Of a stretch of DNA of 64,000 nucleotides, positions 22,100-33,005 are shown piece by piece. The DNA is from Bimastos eiseni (Eukaryota > Annelida > Clitellata > Crassiclitellata > Lumbricidae), in assembly GCA_959347315.1 (NCBI GenBank), contig OY365808.1, positions 8,263,979-8,327,978 of the forward strand, read 5' to 3'. The stretch's first letter is position 1. Each line of letters begins with the position of its first letter. Below the pieces are notes generated by a model. The model did not search any database, was not told the DNA's origin, and worked only from the letters and a program-made list of their open reading frames with translations. The position numbers and the translations under genes were made by a program.

Positions 22100-22129
22100 T
22101 GTGTGGAAGTCAGACAGTCAGAAGTCAAA

Positions 22130-25100
22130 CATACACTGATGTTGCCCGCAAAGTTATTTGACTGAGGCAAAACGTAAATCATAGTACAGGACTGATGACA
22201 CTATTTTGCCTGTAATACAACGATTCGAGTCTCATCCGACTCCGTCTAAAGATTATGAGCATTAGTCTCTCAATTGTCACAATTGGAGAATTAGAATTTG
22301 GTACCGATGCAGTTATGGTACCAAATGAACTCGGAGTGGACTGCATTAGGCCTACAGCGAACAACCTACAGATGATAGGTCTGCAGAAGGAGGTCGTCAG
22401 AATCATTGGAGAGATCAACAATAGAATAGACTCCTTTGACCAATGCAGTAGGTTTGCTAAATCAATACTAAATATTAGGGCTTACGTATACATATAATAA
22501 TATTGCATAGCTATGCGCGTATAGTCATAGAAATGTTTTCAAACATAACATTTTACAAGAATTTCCATATGTAGTTTTCAAGAATGCATAAAAAAATTAA
22601 AAAAACAATCGTGTTAATGTTAATATACATAGTAGCGTTTTAGATAACGTGAAGCAAAGGCAACTGTAAGACGAAAGGAGCCGATGTGAGGTGTGAAATT
22701 GAAAAAATTCACCAAATATAAGCCTAGTCGACAACAAGGGAACACGTCAAAGACCATTGCTGTCAAACGACGTCCCTAAACTCATTCTTTGTGGCAGCAA
22801 ACAACTAGACGTACTGCTGCAACTTAATGGCCCTCAGAGGCTAATCGCCCTCTGCAGTGGCCCTCTGCCAAAGGTAGCCGGATTCATATTCTAGTGGCTC
22901 AAAGCAGAGTTTATGGTCTACAGACAAAGTCTCGGTCTCGAGGCAGTTTTATTTTATCGAGAACCTATTACCGAGACCGATACGATCTCGGTCGCGGTCT
23001 CGCGGGAATTTATCGAATTTTAGAAACTGTCTTGCATACAACACTGGCTCAATGACAAAAGATTATGCTGCTAAGTTCCACGTTGAGATTACGATTACTA
23101 CCGTCGTGCACCCGCTGTCCCTTGGATCCTCACTGAATTTGTATCTGATCTGCCTGAGTCTTGGAGCGTCTCTCTCGTTTACATAGGTCTAGGTTATCAT
23201 GTGTGGTATTCTACCTGACAGCACAAAGACTAGCCACTGTAGCCAGAAATGTGTATCTGAGTACAAAACAGGCCATCGACAAATGACTCCACGTGCACAC
23301 AAACTAATTGGATATCCAATGTCCTGTCTACCTTCGTTATTGGCAGTGTTTGTTTGGCTCGGTCGAAGAGAGATTTCATTGAAGCGGTGGTGTACGCTGT
23401 GTTTGCTGACGCATTCCCGAGAACCATGACTATGTATTTCGAGGAACTAATGCATACATATCGAAAATTTAATTCATGTATTGATTTCCGTAATTAATGC
23501 GTATATTGATTCCATTTTACGGCATTGTATACAATGCAATGTGGGGGTTTAACCTACATCTAAGGACAGACAGAGATTATAGAACCGTGTGTCAGTAACG
23601 TGTATCTGAGTTCTAAAAATTGCTCAGTTTCTGGTTGAAGACAATCTGATGACCTCTGATGATGATCCTGCAACATTTGCCAGAAATTTTTAGTCTGATT
23701 CAAATTAGACAATGGACGTCAGCATAGAATGGGAACGTAAGAATGATATTGTAAGCAAAAGGATTGATGGCACGAAGGAAGGAACAGGTCCGCTGATAGC
23801 TGGAAGTAAATGCCCAGAGGCCCGGCGTTTTGCAGGGACTTGGACCGGGCCCTTGTGAAAAATATCAATTATCAGAAATGCAAAGTTCATGATTTGTGCC
23901 TTTTTAAATATAATATATTGCTGACACTTAGCTATAATCTATTCAACTTCAAGTATTGCCTTGTAAACGTTGCTATTGTTAGTGCATGAATTGACTCACT
24001 TCCGTCTAAGAGACCCGTGATTGCTTTGCCCCGGGCCCGAAATTGCTCTGCGTGAGGTCCTAATTTCTCTCCCTAGTAGCCCGGAATTTCTGTCGACCGA
24101 CCTGAGAAGGAAAGATGGGAGTAAGAAAGGCAATAATAGACAGAAAATGAGGAAAGGAAGACAGGAAGGCAAAGACAGGAAGCCAATGGTGACCAAATTG
24201 TTTGATAATGCTATGATTCATAGCAATAGGAAAGTAAAGTTGGCCTACATTAAATGTATCACCTCCGTGGTTTAGACAATTATTTTCAGGCTTTGACAAT
24301 TAGTATTGTCAGTTTTACAACCGCGCACCGTGTCTCCATTTGTCACAGCAATGGCAAGCGTACACGTAAGCCTACTTGATCACCGTTACATATTTCAAGA
24401 GTGGTTTAAAAGACAATCGTTTTAATACCTCCCCTCAGTACTAGATTAGTCTAAAGCGATTCTCTTGCAGCGAACGAACGGTTGTGTCATCTTACATTTT
24501 CACTGGTAGTTGCCAACTAGTAGTTGGTATGCTTAGATACCAGAAAAAGCCCGTCAATGTATAGGGTTCCTTAGACTGGTGCGTTTTCTCACCGTCTCCC
24601 TTACATCACTTAAACCCTTAGTAAGTCAAGCCCTGGCCGTCATGCGACTGAAAATGTAGTGGCGAGCGACGCCTGACGAATCAGTGATGACTTAGCTTCA
24701 CTCGACTGCTGCTAATTATTCGAAGAAGGAGCGAATATTAGACAGATGCGCCTGACCTAATATTCTGAACGACAACTATGGGTACGAAGTGTTGGCGACT
24801 TCACTGTCTTGATTCTTTCGTACAAGAGAGAAGGTCGGCCAATAAAAGCACTATTAAATAGGCTGGAGTTCCTGCGCTTGATAATAGCCTTGATTGTTGA
24901 GCGATGACAGAGGCGTATATTTCCCCAAAGTCACTGTGGCAAATTTAACTTCTCGCCGTCTCTCGTCTCCTAACTTTTAAACTTCCCTTTATTTTTAAAC
25001 TTCCTCCTAACTAGGGTTAAGTCTCTAAGTGAAATCTGCTTCCCTATTTCTTGGATGGACCATTTGCTACACGGATTAAATGGCGCAGAAGCATCCTTTT

Positions 25101-25380
25101 TGCGCAATAGAAGCTTGTAAATAACGATTTCGAGAGTCCATGGTCATCCAAGTCACAGTTTGCGGTCCGTGTATTCATGTTGCAACTGCGTAGCTATGCA
25201 ATAAAAATGGAGATGAGAGTGAAATAAGAATTCCGCTGAGTCTCATCCCCGTTTCCTTGGCAACAAGCAACAGAGGAATGAATCCCAATGTAACTAAGAG
25301 GAGGGCTTCTGCAGCTCATATGCATAGGCATACACCTACACAGTTAGAGAGGAATTTACAAGGCGCTATATGCAGCGTGG
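22130..25380. other. no recognisable gene
   Basis: Opposed open frames at 22179-22497 lack known domains. A GGTCTCGG-rich inverted patch lies at about 22937-23015. Frames at 23199-23429 and 23996-24299 also lack domains. I see no tRNA, no terminal inverted repeats and no tandem array. Confidence 0.4.
22937..23015. repeat. inverted GGTCTCGG / CCGAGACC patch
   Basis: GTCTCGGTCTCGAG near 22930 is followed by ACCGAGACCGA near 22970, then CTCGGTCGCGGTCTCGCG. The arms can pair. It may be one end of a decayed DNA transposon, but a partner end and target duplication were not found. Confidence 0.4.

Positions 25381-25383
<3 letters not shown>

Positions 25384-25416
<33 letters not shown>
25384..25416. 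repeat. (AT)n microsatellite
   Basis: Pure alternating AT of about 33 bp. Confidence 0.9.
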
Positions 25417-25419
<3 letters not shown>

Positions 25420-25423
<4 letters not shown>

Positions 25424-26040
25424 CAATTTCAACAAAGAAACTCCTATCATTGTAATGGTAACGTTTAATATTGAGTTGTAAACATAAATTTGATTTTTTG
25501 ATGTAGCCTAGTTCTTAAACGCATTTAGGCCTATCACGGACTCTATTGTTTTGTTGCTCAGTCCTTCGTAATTGTGGCCAACTTTAGGATTTTTAGGTTC
25601 TTAATTTACAAATATTGCTAAGGGTTCTGTAATAGTCTGGTAATGGAATAGACGGAGTACGGGAGAAGGTCCTAGCACTTCATAGAAGTGCTAGGACCTT
25701 CGGGAGGGGTGACACCCTGATTTACCGCTATCGTTCACTTGAAAGTGGTGAATTTATTTCCATTTTAAACAATTATCGCATGTTTACCCTAAACACGCCG
25801 TTTCGTTAGTTTAAGACATTTAGATAATGGATTTATTTTCAAAGAATCATGGAACATATTTTGAACTAATGAGATATTGATTTATACGTTTTAATATGAA
25901 GTAATAGCATATCTACAGTTTTAAGCAGTTTTAAGCCACGACTGTAACAGTTGGCCTATGTAGCTACCAAAAGATACAGACCGACATACTAGCATGCATA
26001 GACCCTATAGCTGAATATACTATGCATACACATGCACTTA
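25420..26040. other. no gene recognised, one perfect hairpin inside
   Basis: Apart from the hairpin at 25665-25701 and a TAGGCCTA word near 25526, the stretch is AT-rich and unannotated. Confidence 0.45.
25665..25701. repeat. perfect 17-bp hairpin with 3-base loop
   Basis: GAAGGTCCTAGCACTTC (25665-25681), loop ATA, then the exact reverse complement (25685-25701). No mismatch and no flanking extension. It is too short for a typical miRNA precursor. Confidence 0.95.
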
Positions 26041-26049
26041 CTATATTCA

Positions 26050-26126
26050 TATAATATATATATATACATATATAATTATGAATGTACATATATATATGCG
26101 TGTATATATATATATATGCAATATAG
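26050..26126. repeat. TA-rich interrupted microsatellite
   Basis: ATAT and ATAC repeats with interruptions. Confidence 0.8.
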
Positions 26127-26287
26127 AGGTTATTCGGCCGAGCGAGATTCTCCAAGCGTCAGGAAATCGGCTGAAAATAGCATCAAACTGGCGTCGTAAT
26201 GTTCTGATGGAATTGTTTTACAAATTCGTAATATATCCTACCAGAGGAAAGTTTCATCCACTTGCTCCGTTCGTTCTCACAAGATGC

Positions 26288-26356
<69 letters not shown>
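26288..26356. repeat. (TA)n microsatellite
   Basis: About 34 uninterrupted TA dinucleotides, which are self-complementary and can extrude as a cruciform. Confidence 0.95.
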
Positions 26357-26359
<3 letters not shown>

Positions 26360-27580
26360 TTCAACATAATGGTCTTCGCAGTCTCACGAGTCATTTAGTC
26401 AATCTTTGATGATGATATTAGGTGGCGTTGTTAGGATTTGAAATGCAGAGTTCGTCCGGAGATACAGCGTTATTATGCATGCACTGGTTAAATTAAGAAC
26501 ACAAAGAGTGGCCAATGATATATAAATATATATATTGCTTCTACTTGTTGAAGGATTTGTATTATGGACACATGTAAGCCTAAATGACAGTTGTATCTGC
26601 GATAATTAATAAGACGTCGTCAGAAGCCATTTACACAATTCCATGGGGTGCTTTACATTCATTCGATCATTCGCTCATTTTTTGTTCGTTCGTTTATTTG
26701 TTCGTTCGCTCATTCATTCATTCCGAACATTTACATAGCGCCCATTCAGGTTACTACTCAGATGCGCACCGACCCAACCACGACTGAAAAGAACGGTCTT
26801 ACGGATACTATAAAAGGCACCTGCGTAAATCCGATCCCAGAGGCAAACAAAAACGGATAGGCACCAATGTAGATCTAGCAGGTTTGTAAGCAACTGATGA
26901 AGTGATGATCAGGTATAAGAAAGAGACAAGTAAATCAAGGAAGTTGTCAGAAAGTCCAGATGAGAATATTACCATCGAAAGCGTGATTTTAACCTGTGTA
27001 AATCCACGAAATCGAAAGTAGCAAGGCAAAACAACAGACTCTAACACGACTATGTAACCATTGACACTCAGCGGTGGCGTCTGCATAAGTCTGCATAAGT
27101 CTGAATAAGTCTGCATAAGTATATAAAAGGTCATCATATGGACCCAACGATAGAACAGAACAAGAGGCAACGACGATGGACGATGTAGATTAGTTAGGCA
27201 GCCAAATGGAAGAAGACTCGAAGGTACTGTTGAGAAATCTCCAGTGGATTCTTTAGGTTAAGAGTTACGGAATGTCACTAACAGAATGATGCAGCGGCAT
27301 GAGAGGGGATTCATTGACGCCCTGAACCCATGGACGGCAAATTGTCCTTTAGGTTGCTCTTCCGTTATTTCAGAAGCGTCGAGGACGATTTCAAATGCGC
27401 CCTGGAGCATAGCTCGACCGGGCGTTCATTTCTCATGATTGCCTCTTCCGCCGCAACGCAATCTGCATATTGGTCGTCTCTGTTCAGTGGCAACAAGAAC
27501 AACAGTAACGAGGTAGACCACAGACTCTGATCTAAGACGAAGCGATTCATTCTACTCAGATCAATCCAAGTGCGTGTCAG
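26360..27580. other. no recognisable gene
   Basis: Open frames at 26584-27170 have no recognised domains. A short GTCTGCATAA repeat (four units, about 27080-27120) and a CATTC/GTTCG-rich patch (26658-26722) are present. Confidence 0.45.
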
Positions 27581-27584
27581 AACG

Positions 27585-28258
27585 CCCGTCCTTCCTTCTA
27601 TCCTTACGCATGTCCTTCCGTTCGTCCTTTCGTCTGTCCTTCCTTCTGTCCATATGTTCGTCCCTACATTTGTCCTTGTGTCCGTCCTTCCTCCTATCCT
27701 TACGTCCGTCCCTCAGTTTGTCCTAACGTCCTTCTCTCCATTTGTCCTTGTGTCCGTCCTTGTTTTTATCCATACGTCCTTCCCTCCATTTGTCCTTACG
27801 TCCGTCCCTCCGTTTGTCCTTACGTCCGTCCCTCCGTTTGTCCTTACGTCCGTCCTTCTTCCTATCCTTACGTCCGTCCCTCCGTTTGTCCTTACGTCCG
27901 TTCCTCCTCCTATCCTTACGTCCGTCCCTCCGTGTGTCCTTACGTCCGTCCCTCCGTTTGTCCTTACGTCCGTCCTTCTTCCTATCCTTACGTCCGTTCC
28001 GACCGTTTGTTCTTACGTCCGTCCTTCTTCCTATCCATACGTCCGTTCCTCCGTTTGTCCTTACGTCCGTTCCTCCGTTTGTCCTTACGTCCGTTCCTCC
28101 GTTTGTCCTTACGTCCGTTCCTCCGTTTGTCCTTACGTCCGTTCCTCCGTTTGTCCTTACGTCCGTCCCTCCGTTTGTCCTTACGTCCGTCCTTCTTCCT
28201 ATCCATACGTCCGTCCCTCCGTTTGTCCTTACGTTCGTCCTTCCTTCCTCCGTCTGAC
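27585..28258. repeat. 24-bp minisatellite
   Basis: Roughly 26 units of 24 bp begin TCCTTACGTCCGTCC and end in CTCCGTTTG or TTCTTCCTA. Units are diverged at the left and more uniform at 27780-28210. Because 24 is a multiple of three, all plus frames stay open and give long Pro/Ser/Leu/Val peptides. One length change near 27997 shifts the register. These frames are not called as genes. Confidence 0.9.
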
Positions 28259-28504
28259 TGTCCTGCCCTACCTCAGTCGTTTGTTAGTTTCGCATATAGA
28301 CTTCTTTCCTCGTCCTTCATCGTAATTTGCAACAACGCATCCACTTCTAATGTCTTCGTCATTTGTGGCTTCGGCTTTCGACCTGCTTTGTATGACGACG
28401 ACGATGATGACGATGACATGTTTTGCCTCAAGTCTCCGTTTCCTTCGTAAGATTTCAAATAAATAATAGTCCGACTATTTACAACTAAACCTGCGCTCCG
28501 TAAA

Positions 28505-28580
28505 TTTAACCGAAACGTACAAGAACAGACGGACGGAAGGACGGACAGAAAGAAGGAAGGAAGGACGAACAGATGGAAAG
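28505..28580. repeat. GGAC/GGAA purine tract, inverted relative to the 24-bp array
   Basis: A purine-rich run whose bases 28555-28570 are the exact reverse complement of 28233-28248 at the end of the 24-bp minisatellite. A foldback with a loop of about 306 bases is possible. Confidence 0.75.
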
Positions 28581-28739
28581 ACAAACTGTAGCAGATGGAG
28601 AGTGGAGAAGCTTCCCAAACAACCGCCTCCCTCGGAAACCGTTCCACATGGATCATCGATGGAGAGATGGATGATGGCAGCTGAGATATATATAACCGGA
28701 TAGCATTGGGAAAATAACGAATGCACGTTGTAGAGGACG

Positions 28740-29275
28740 GATGTATGGATGAATGGACGGCTGGATGGACGGATGGATGAATGGGTGGATGTATGTATGT
28801 GTGCTTAGATGGATGGATGGATGGATGGATGGATGGATGGATGGATGGATGGATGGATGGATGGATGGATGGATGGATGGATGGATGGATGGATGGATGG
28901 ATGGATGGATGGATGGATGGATGGATGGATGGATGGATGGATGGATGGATGGATGGATGGATGGATGGATGGATGGATGGATGGATGGATGGATGGATGG
29001 ATGGATGGATGGATGGATGGATGGATGGATGGATGGATGGATGGATGGATGGATGGATGGATGGATGGATGGATGGATGGATGGATGGATGGATGGATGG
29101 ATGGATGGATGGATGGATGGATGGATGGATGGATGGATGGATGGATTGATGGATTGATGGATTGATGGATTGATGGATTGATGGATTGATGGATTGATGG
29201 ATTGATGGATTGATGGATTGATGGATTGATGGATTGATGGATTGATGGACTGACTGACGGAGTCACGGATTGATA
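28740..29275. repeat. (GGAT)n array changing to a (GGATTGAT)n octamer
   Basis: About 85 pure GGAT copies (28808-29146) are followed abruptly by about 13 octamers GGATTGAT (29143-29248). Degenerate copies lie at both edges. Long MDGW-type (plus) and IHPS-type (minus) frames are by-products. Confidence 0.95.
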
Positions 29276-29279
29276 GATG

Positions 29280-29740
29280 GTTTCTTCGGATGGATGAATG
29301 GGTGGATAGGTTGGTGAATTGTTGTATAGAATGGATGAATTGATGACTGGACGAATGGCTGGACGAATGAACGGATGCACTGTTGGATGCGTAGATGGAT
29401 ACTCTTGGTTGTGTCAGAGTGATGATCTCGCCAGGCACATTAATTGCAAAACCAAACATTTTCTTGCAAAATTTAGATGATAATACGCTTGCCAAATTTT
29501 TTGACGACCTTCAGTTTTCGCGCGTAGCGATATCAATCTTCTTCAGGTTATCAATGTTTTCGTGTTTTTTAAGATTTTTTGCTGTGTGTACTAAATTCTG
29601 TCTAAAGCAAACTAATTATAGGGTGTATCAACTGATTTTTGTCCAGTCATAAACAACGGTCGTTGTTTATTTAAATAGCGTAACAGTTACCTTAGGCCTA
29701 GAGCGATTTATAGTGGTTCAGGAGAATTGCGTCTGTTTGA
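29280..29740. other. no recognisable gene
   Basis: Degenerate GGAT units fade out by about 29400. An open frame at 29395-29652 has no recognised domain. Confidence 0.45.
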
Positions 29741-29744
29741 GAAC

Positions 29745-29985
29745 CATATTTTCCTCCTTCGTTGTCTTCCTCCTTTGTTAATCTTCCTCCTGTATTGTCT
29801 TCCTCCTCCATTGTCTTCCTCTTTCATTGTCTTCCTTCTCCATTGTCTTCCTTCTTTATCGTCTTCCTCCTCCATTGTCTTCCTCTCCATTATCTTCCTC
29901 CTCCATTGTCTTCCTCCTCCATTGCCTTCCACCTCCATTGTCTTCCTCCTACGTTGTCTTCCTCCTCCATTGTCTTCTGCCTTTA
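29745..29985. repeat. ~16-bp pyrimidine minisatellite
   Basis: About fifteen units resemble GTCTTCCTCCTCCATT, with variation in the CTC count and the last codon-like triplet. Long serine/leucine-rich frames are by-products. Confidence 0.85.
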
Positions 29986-29989
29986 TCTT

Positions 29990-31225
29990 CATCGCATCCT
30001 CTATGCGTCTTCTCCTTCTTCCGTATTCTTCCTTCTTCCTTCATTCTCCTCCTCTTCTTCCTCAGTTTACTCATCTTATTCATCTTTTCCCTCCCCGAAT
30101 GCACTTCTTATCATTTTCCTGTAAGCCTTCCTTTTCAATGGACGATGTTGCCTTTCCAGTCCTCTCATTCGTCATCTAATACCCAGATTAATTCAGCTTC
30201 GTCTTGAATGTTGCAACAGAGTTCACAGAAACAGTCTCCCCGTCATCCAGTTCATTCTATGGGTTAACTGCATACTCTGGCACAGAATAATCTCTGCTTT
30301 ATCGACCAGATGGTTTCTTGAAGACGTCTTACCTGTGACCTCTGGTTCAATCGTCTTAAAAGGTTATGCATGGGCTGAGAATTGTAATGTATCTCTTTTA
30401 TTTACCTTGAACTCTTCCGTTAAATCCTCCCTAATTCTTCTTCTTTCCATGGATGTTACTTCGCATCTCTTCAGTCTTTTCTCTTTTGTCAATCAGATCA
30501 CATTGAAATCAGATAATTTGCCCCATTCTAGTATGCATCGAAGACGACGATAGTTTATTGTTAATAGCCAATTGTCAATTATAATATTAACGTCTTTCTG
30601 TATTAGACTACAATGAAAAGCAATTAAGGCCTGCAATACACTGACGGACACAATTCTCCGTTCAGGGCATTTTGCAAATATTTGTAAACGTTCATCCCCC
30701 AGTAATTCGTGTTTAAAGTTGAAATAATATAATTATCGCGTTATCAGTTTGCTAATTATTAAAACAACATAATTTGCATGTTCACTTGCTTCTTCAGAGA
30801 TCAGCTTACGTCATGCAGTGCGGTTTAAGCAGTAGGGGCCTAACGATAAGTATACTGCAACCAGAGCAATCATTTGCTGAACGTTCGAAAAAGGACGTTG
30901 CACGCATTGACGACGGCAGCGAACAGACGAAGGAAGCACCCAACGATTCAATCGACAGCCAAGTTGTAACCAGTTCATCTGCGTCTCTACTACGTCTGCT
31001 GAGAATCGAATGGAGATGTCTATGGTCGGTGAAATTCTCTTCATTCTTCAGTGTCATTCGACGACGTCACTTCCGCATCGAAACGAGGCTCCATGCTTTA
31101 GGTAAGTCACCTGCGAAAGCCGATGCGGATCAGATGATGGCTTATGTGTGGTCAGGCGTGGATGACAGTAGTTACAGTTTGCGAGGATGAATTGATGCAT
31201 GTGCATCGCATGCGGTGATCGGAAT
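29990..31225. other. mostly unique, one weak exon candidate
   Basis: A pyrimidine-rich patch continues to about 30110. An open frame from 30774 to 31190 (plus, 138 residues, no known domain) contains a consensus splice donor AG|GTAAGT at 31100-31107. It could be an exon ending at 31101, but no homology supports it and the minus strand is equally open. Confidence 0.3.
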
Positions 31226-31234
31226 GTTGACGTT

Positions 31235-31765
31235 TGGAACGGAGCTGTGCATGAATGGATGAACAGATGAACGGATGAATATATGAATGAATGAATGGTC
31301 TAATGACTAGATGGATGGATGAATGGATGAATGGATGAACAGATTAATGGATGAACGGGTGAATGTATGAATGGATAAATGAATGAACGAATGGATGGAT
31401 GAATGGTTTATTGGCTGAATGAATGGATGAGTGGACGAGCCGATGGTTGAACTGATGGATGGATAGATGATTGGATGAACAGATGAACGGATGAAAGTAT
31501 GAATGGATAAATGAACGGATGGATGAATGGTTAAATGAATGGATGAGAGGACGAGCGGATGGTTGAATGAATAGATGGATGGATGATTGGATGAAAAGAT
31601 AAACGGATGAATGGACGAATGAATAAATGGATAAATTTATGAAGGATGAGTGATTGAATGAATTAATGGATTTATGAATGGATGAATGAATTAATGGATT
31701 TATGAATGGATGAATGAATTAATAGGAATTGCATGAATGGATTGTGAGATTAATGAACTAAATAG
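31235..31765. repeat. diverged (GAATGGAT)n-like array
   Basis: Interrupted GGAT, GAAT and GAAC tetramers over about 500 bp. It looks like an older, eroded relative of the GGAT array at 28740. Two near-identical segments with TTAATGGATTTATGAATGG lie at about 31662-31720. Confidence 0.8.
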
Positions 31766-32007
31766 TAGTTCCACTCTTTCTCAGACGTAGGCTACGTAAA
31801 AATACGTGTACATACATTCAAATGCTCTTTTACATACTTGTATACGTAAATATTATGCATATATACATCCAATATATACATGCATATTTACATAAGTATG
31901 ACACATGCAAACATACATGCATGCATACATGCATACCTGCGTATATAGAGCAGGAGCGTATGAGCAAGGAGAAGCCTATAGCACGACATAATGTATAGGA
32001 TATTAAC

Positions 32008-32032
32008 TAATTGAGGACACCGTCCTCAATTA
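32008..32032. repeat. perfect 11-bp hairpin with 3-base loop
   Basis: TAATTGAGGAC (32008-32018), loop ACC, then the exact reverse complement (32022-32032). Confidence 0.9.
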
Positions 32033-32039
32033 ATTTTTA

Positions 32040-32345
32040 TCTTGTATGTCCAATTGTCGCAACAAAATATCTAGTTTATCAGTGACATATGTCCTAATGT
32101 AAATTTTCGGAAATTCCTCAGTACCCACAAAGGCAGCGTCATAGAGACCAGGCTATTCACCGACCCAGAAAGACATATAATACACTTAACGAGTCATTTC
32201 TTTCGTTGTTTTGGTCCACATAAAAGAATCCAAAGAGAAAATTATCGTTCAGATAATATTCCGGCTGATGTCCTTTATTATCTGCGCCAGACACACACAT
32301 CAGCAAATGAGAGAAAAACAGTCATAGGCACAATATACAAATAGT
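32040..32345. other. no recognisable gene or repeat
   Basis: Unique-looking spacer ahead of the ACAT array. Confidence 0.45.
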
Positions 32346-32357
32346 CATGCATGCACA

Positions 32358-32739
32358 TATGGATACATACATACATACATACATACATACATACATACAT
32401 ACATACATACATACATACATACATACATACATACATACATACATACATACATACATACATACATACATACATACACACATACATACATACATGCATGCAT
32501 GCATGCATACATACATACATACATACATACATACATACATACATACATACATACATACATACATACATACATACATACATACATACATACATACATACAT
32601 ACATACATACATACATACATACATACATACATACCTACATACATACATACAGACAAACATACATATATACATACATACATACATACATATATACATACAT
32701 ACATAAATACATACATACATACATAAAAGCATACATACA

Positions 32740-32773
<34 letters not shown>

Positions 32774-33005
32774 CATACATACATACATACATAGATCCAT
32801 ACATACATACATACATACATACATACATGCATACATACACCCATGGATACATACATAGATCCATACATACATACATGCATACATACATACATGCATACAT
32901 ACATAGATCCATACATACATACAGACATATACATGCATACATACGTACGTACGTACATACATACGTACATACATGCATAGGACCTACATACATACATACA
33001 TACAT
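32358..33005. repeat. (ACAT)n array, ~650 bp
   Basis: Mostly pure ACAT to about 32635, then variant-rich, with CATAGATCCATAC recurring at about 32790, 32858 and 32902 and some ACGT units near 32940. Long IHTY-type (plus) and MYVC-type (minus) frames are by-products. Confidence 0.95.

Larger units (their letters stand above)
20532..22110 (-). mobile_element. CR1/L2-like LINE, decayed and internally deleted
   Basis: Minus-strand order is: C-terminal part of ORF1 (to about 21731), a junction lacking the endonuclease and the start of ORF2, a partial reverse transcriptase (21595-20941), a 3' UTR of about 400 bp, and a simple tail of GATT/TTGA repeats at 20532-20558. A short tetranucleotide tail instead of poly(A) is usual for CR1/L2-type LINEs. 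The copy cannot be active, because the apurinic endonuclease is missing and the RT is interrupted. Confidence 0.8.

Noticed and set aside
28653..29495. 280-residue minus frame and several plus frames over the GGAT array
   Set aside because: All are translations of the tetramer and octamer repeats.
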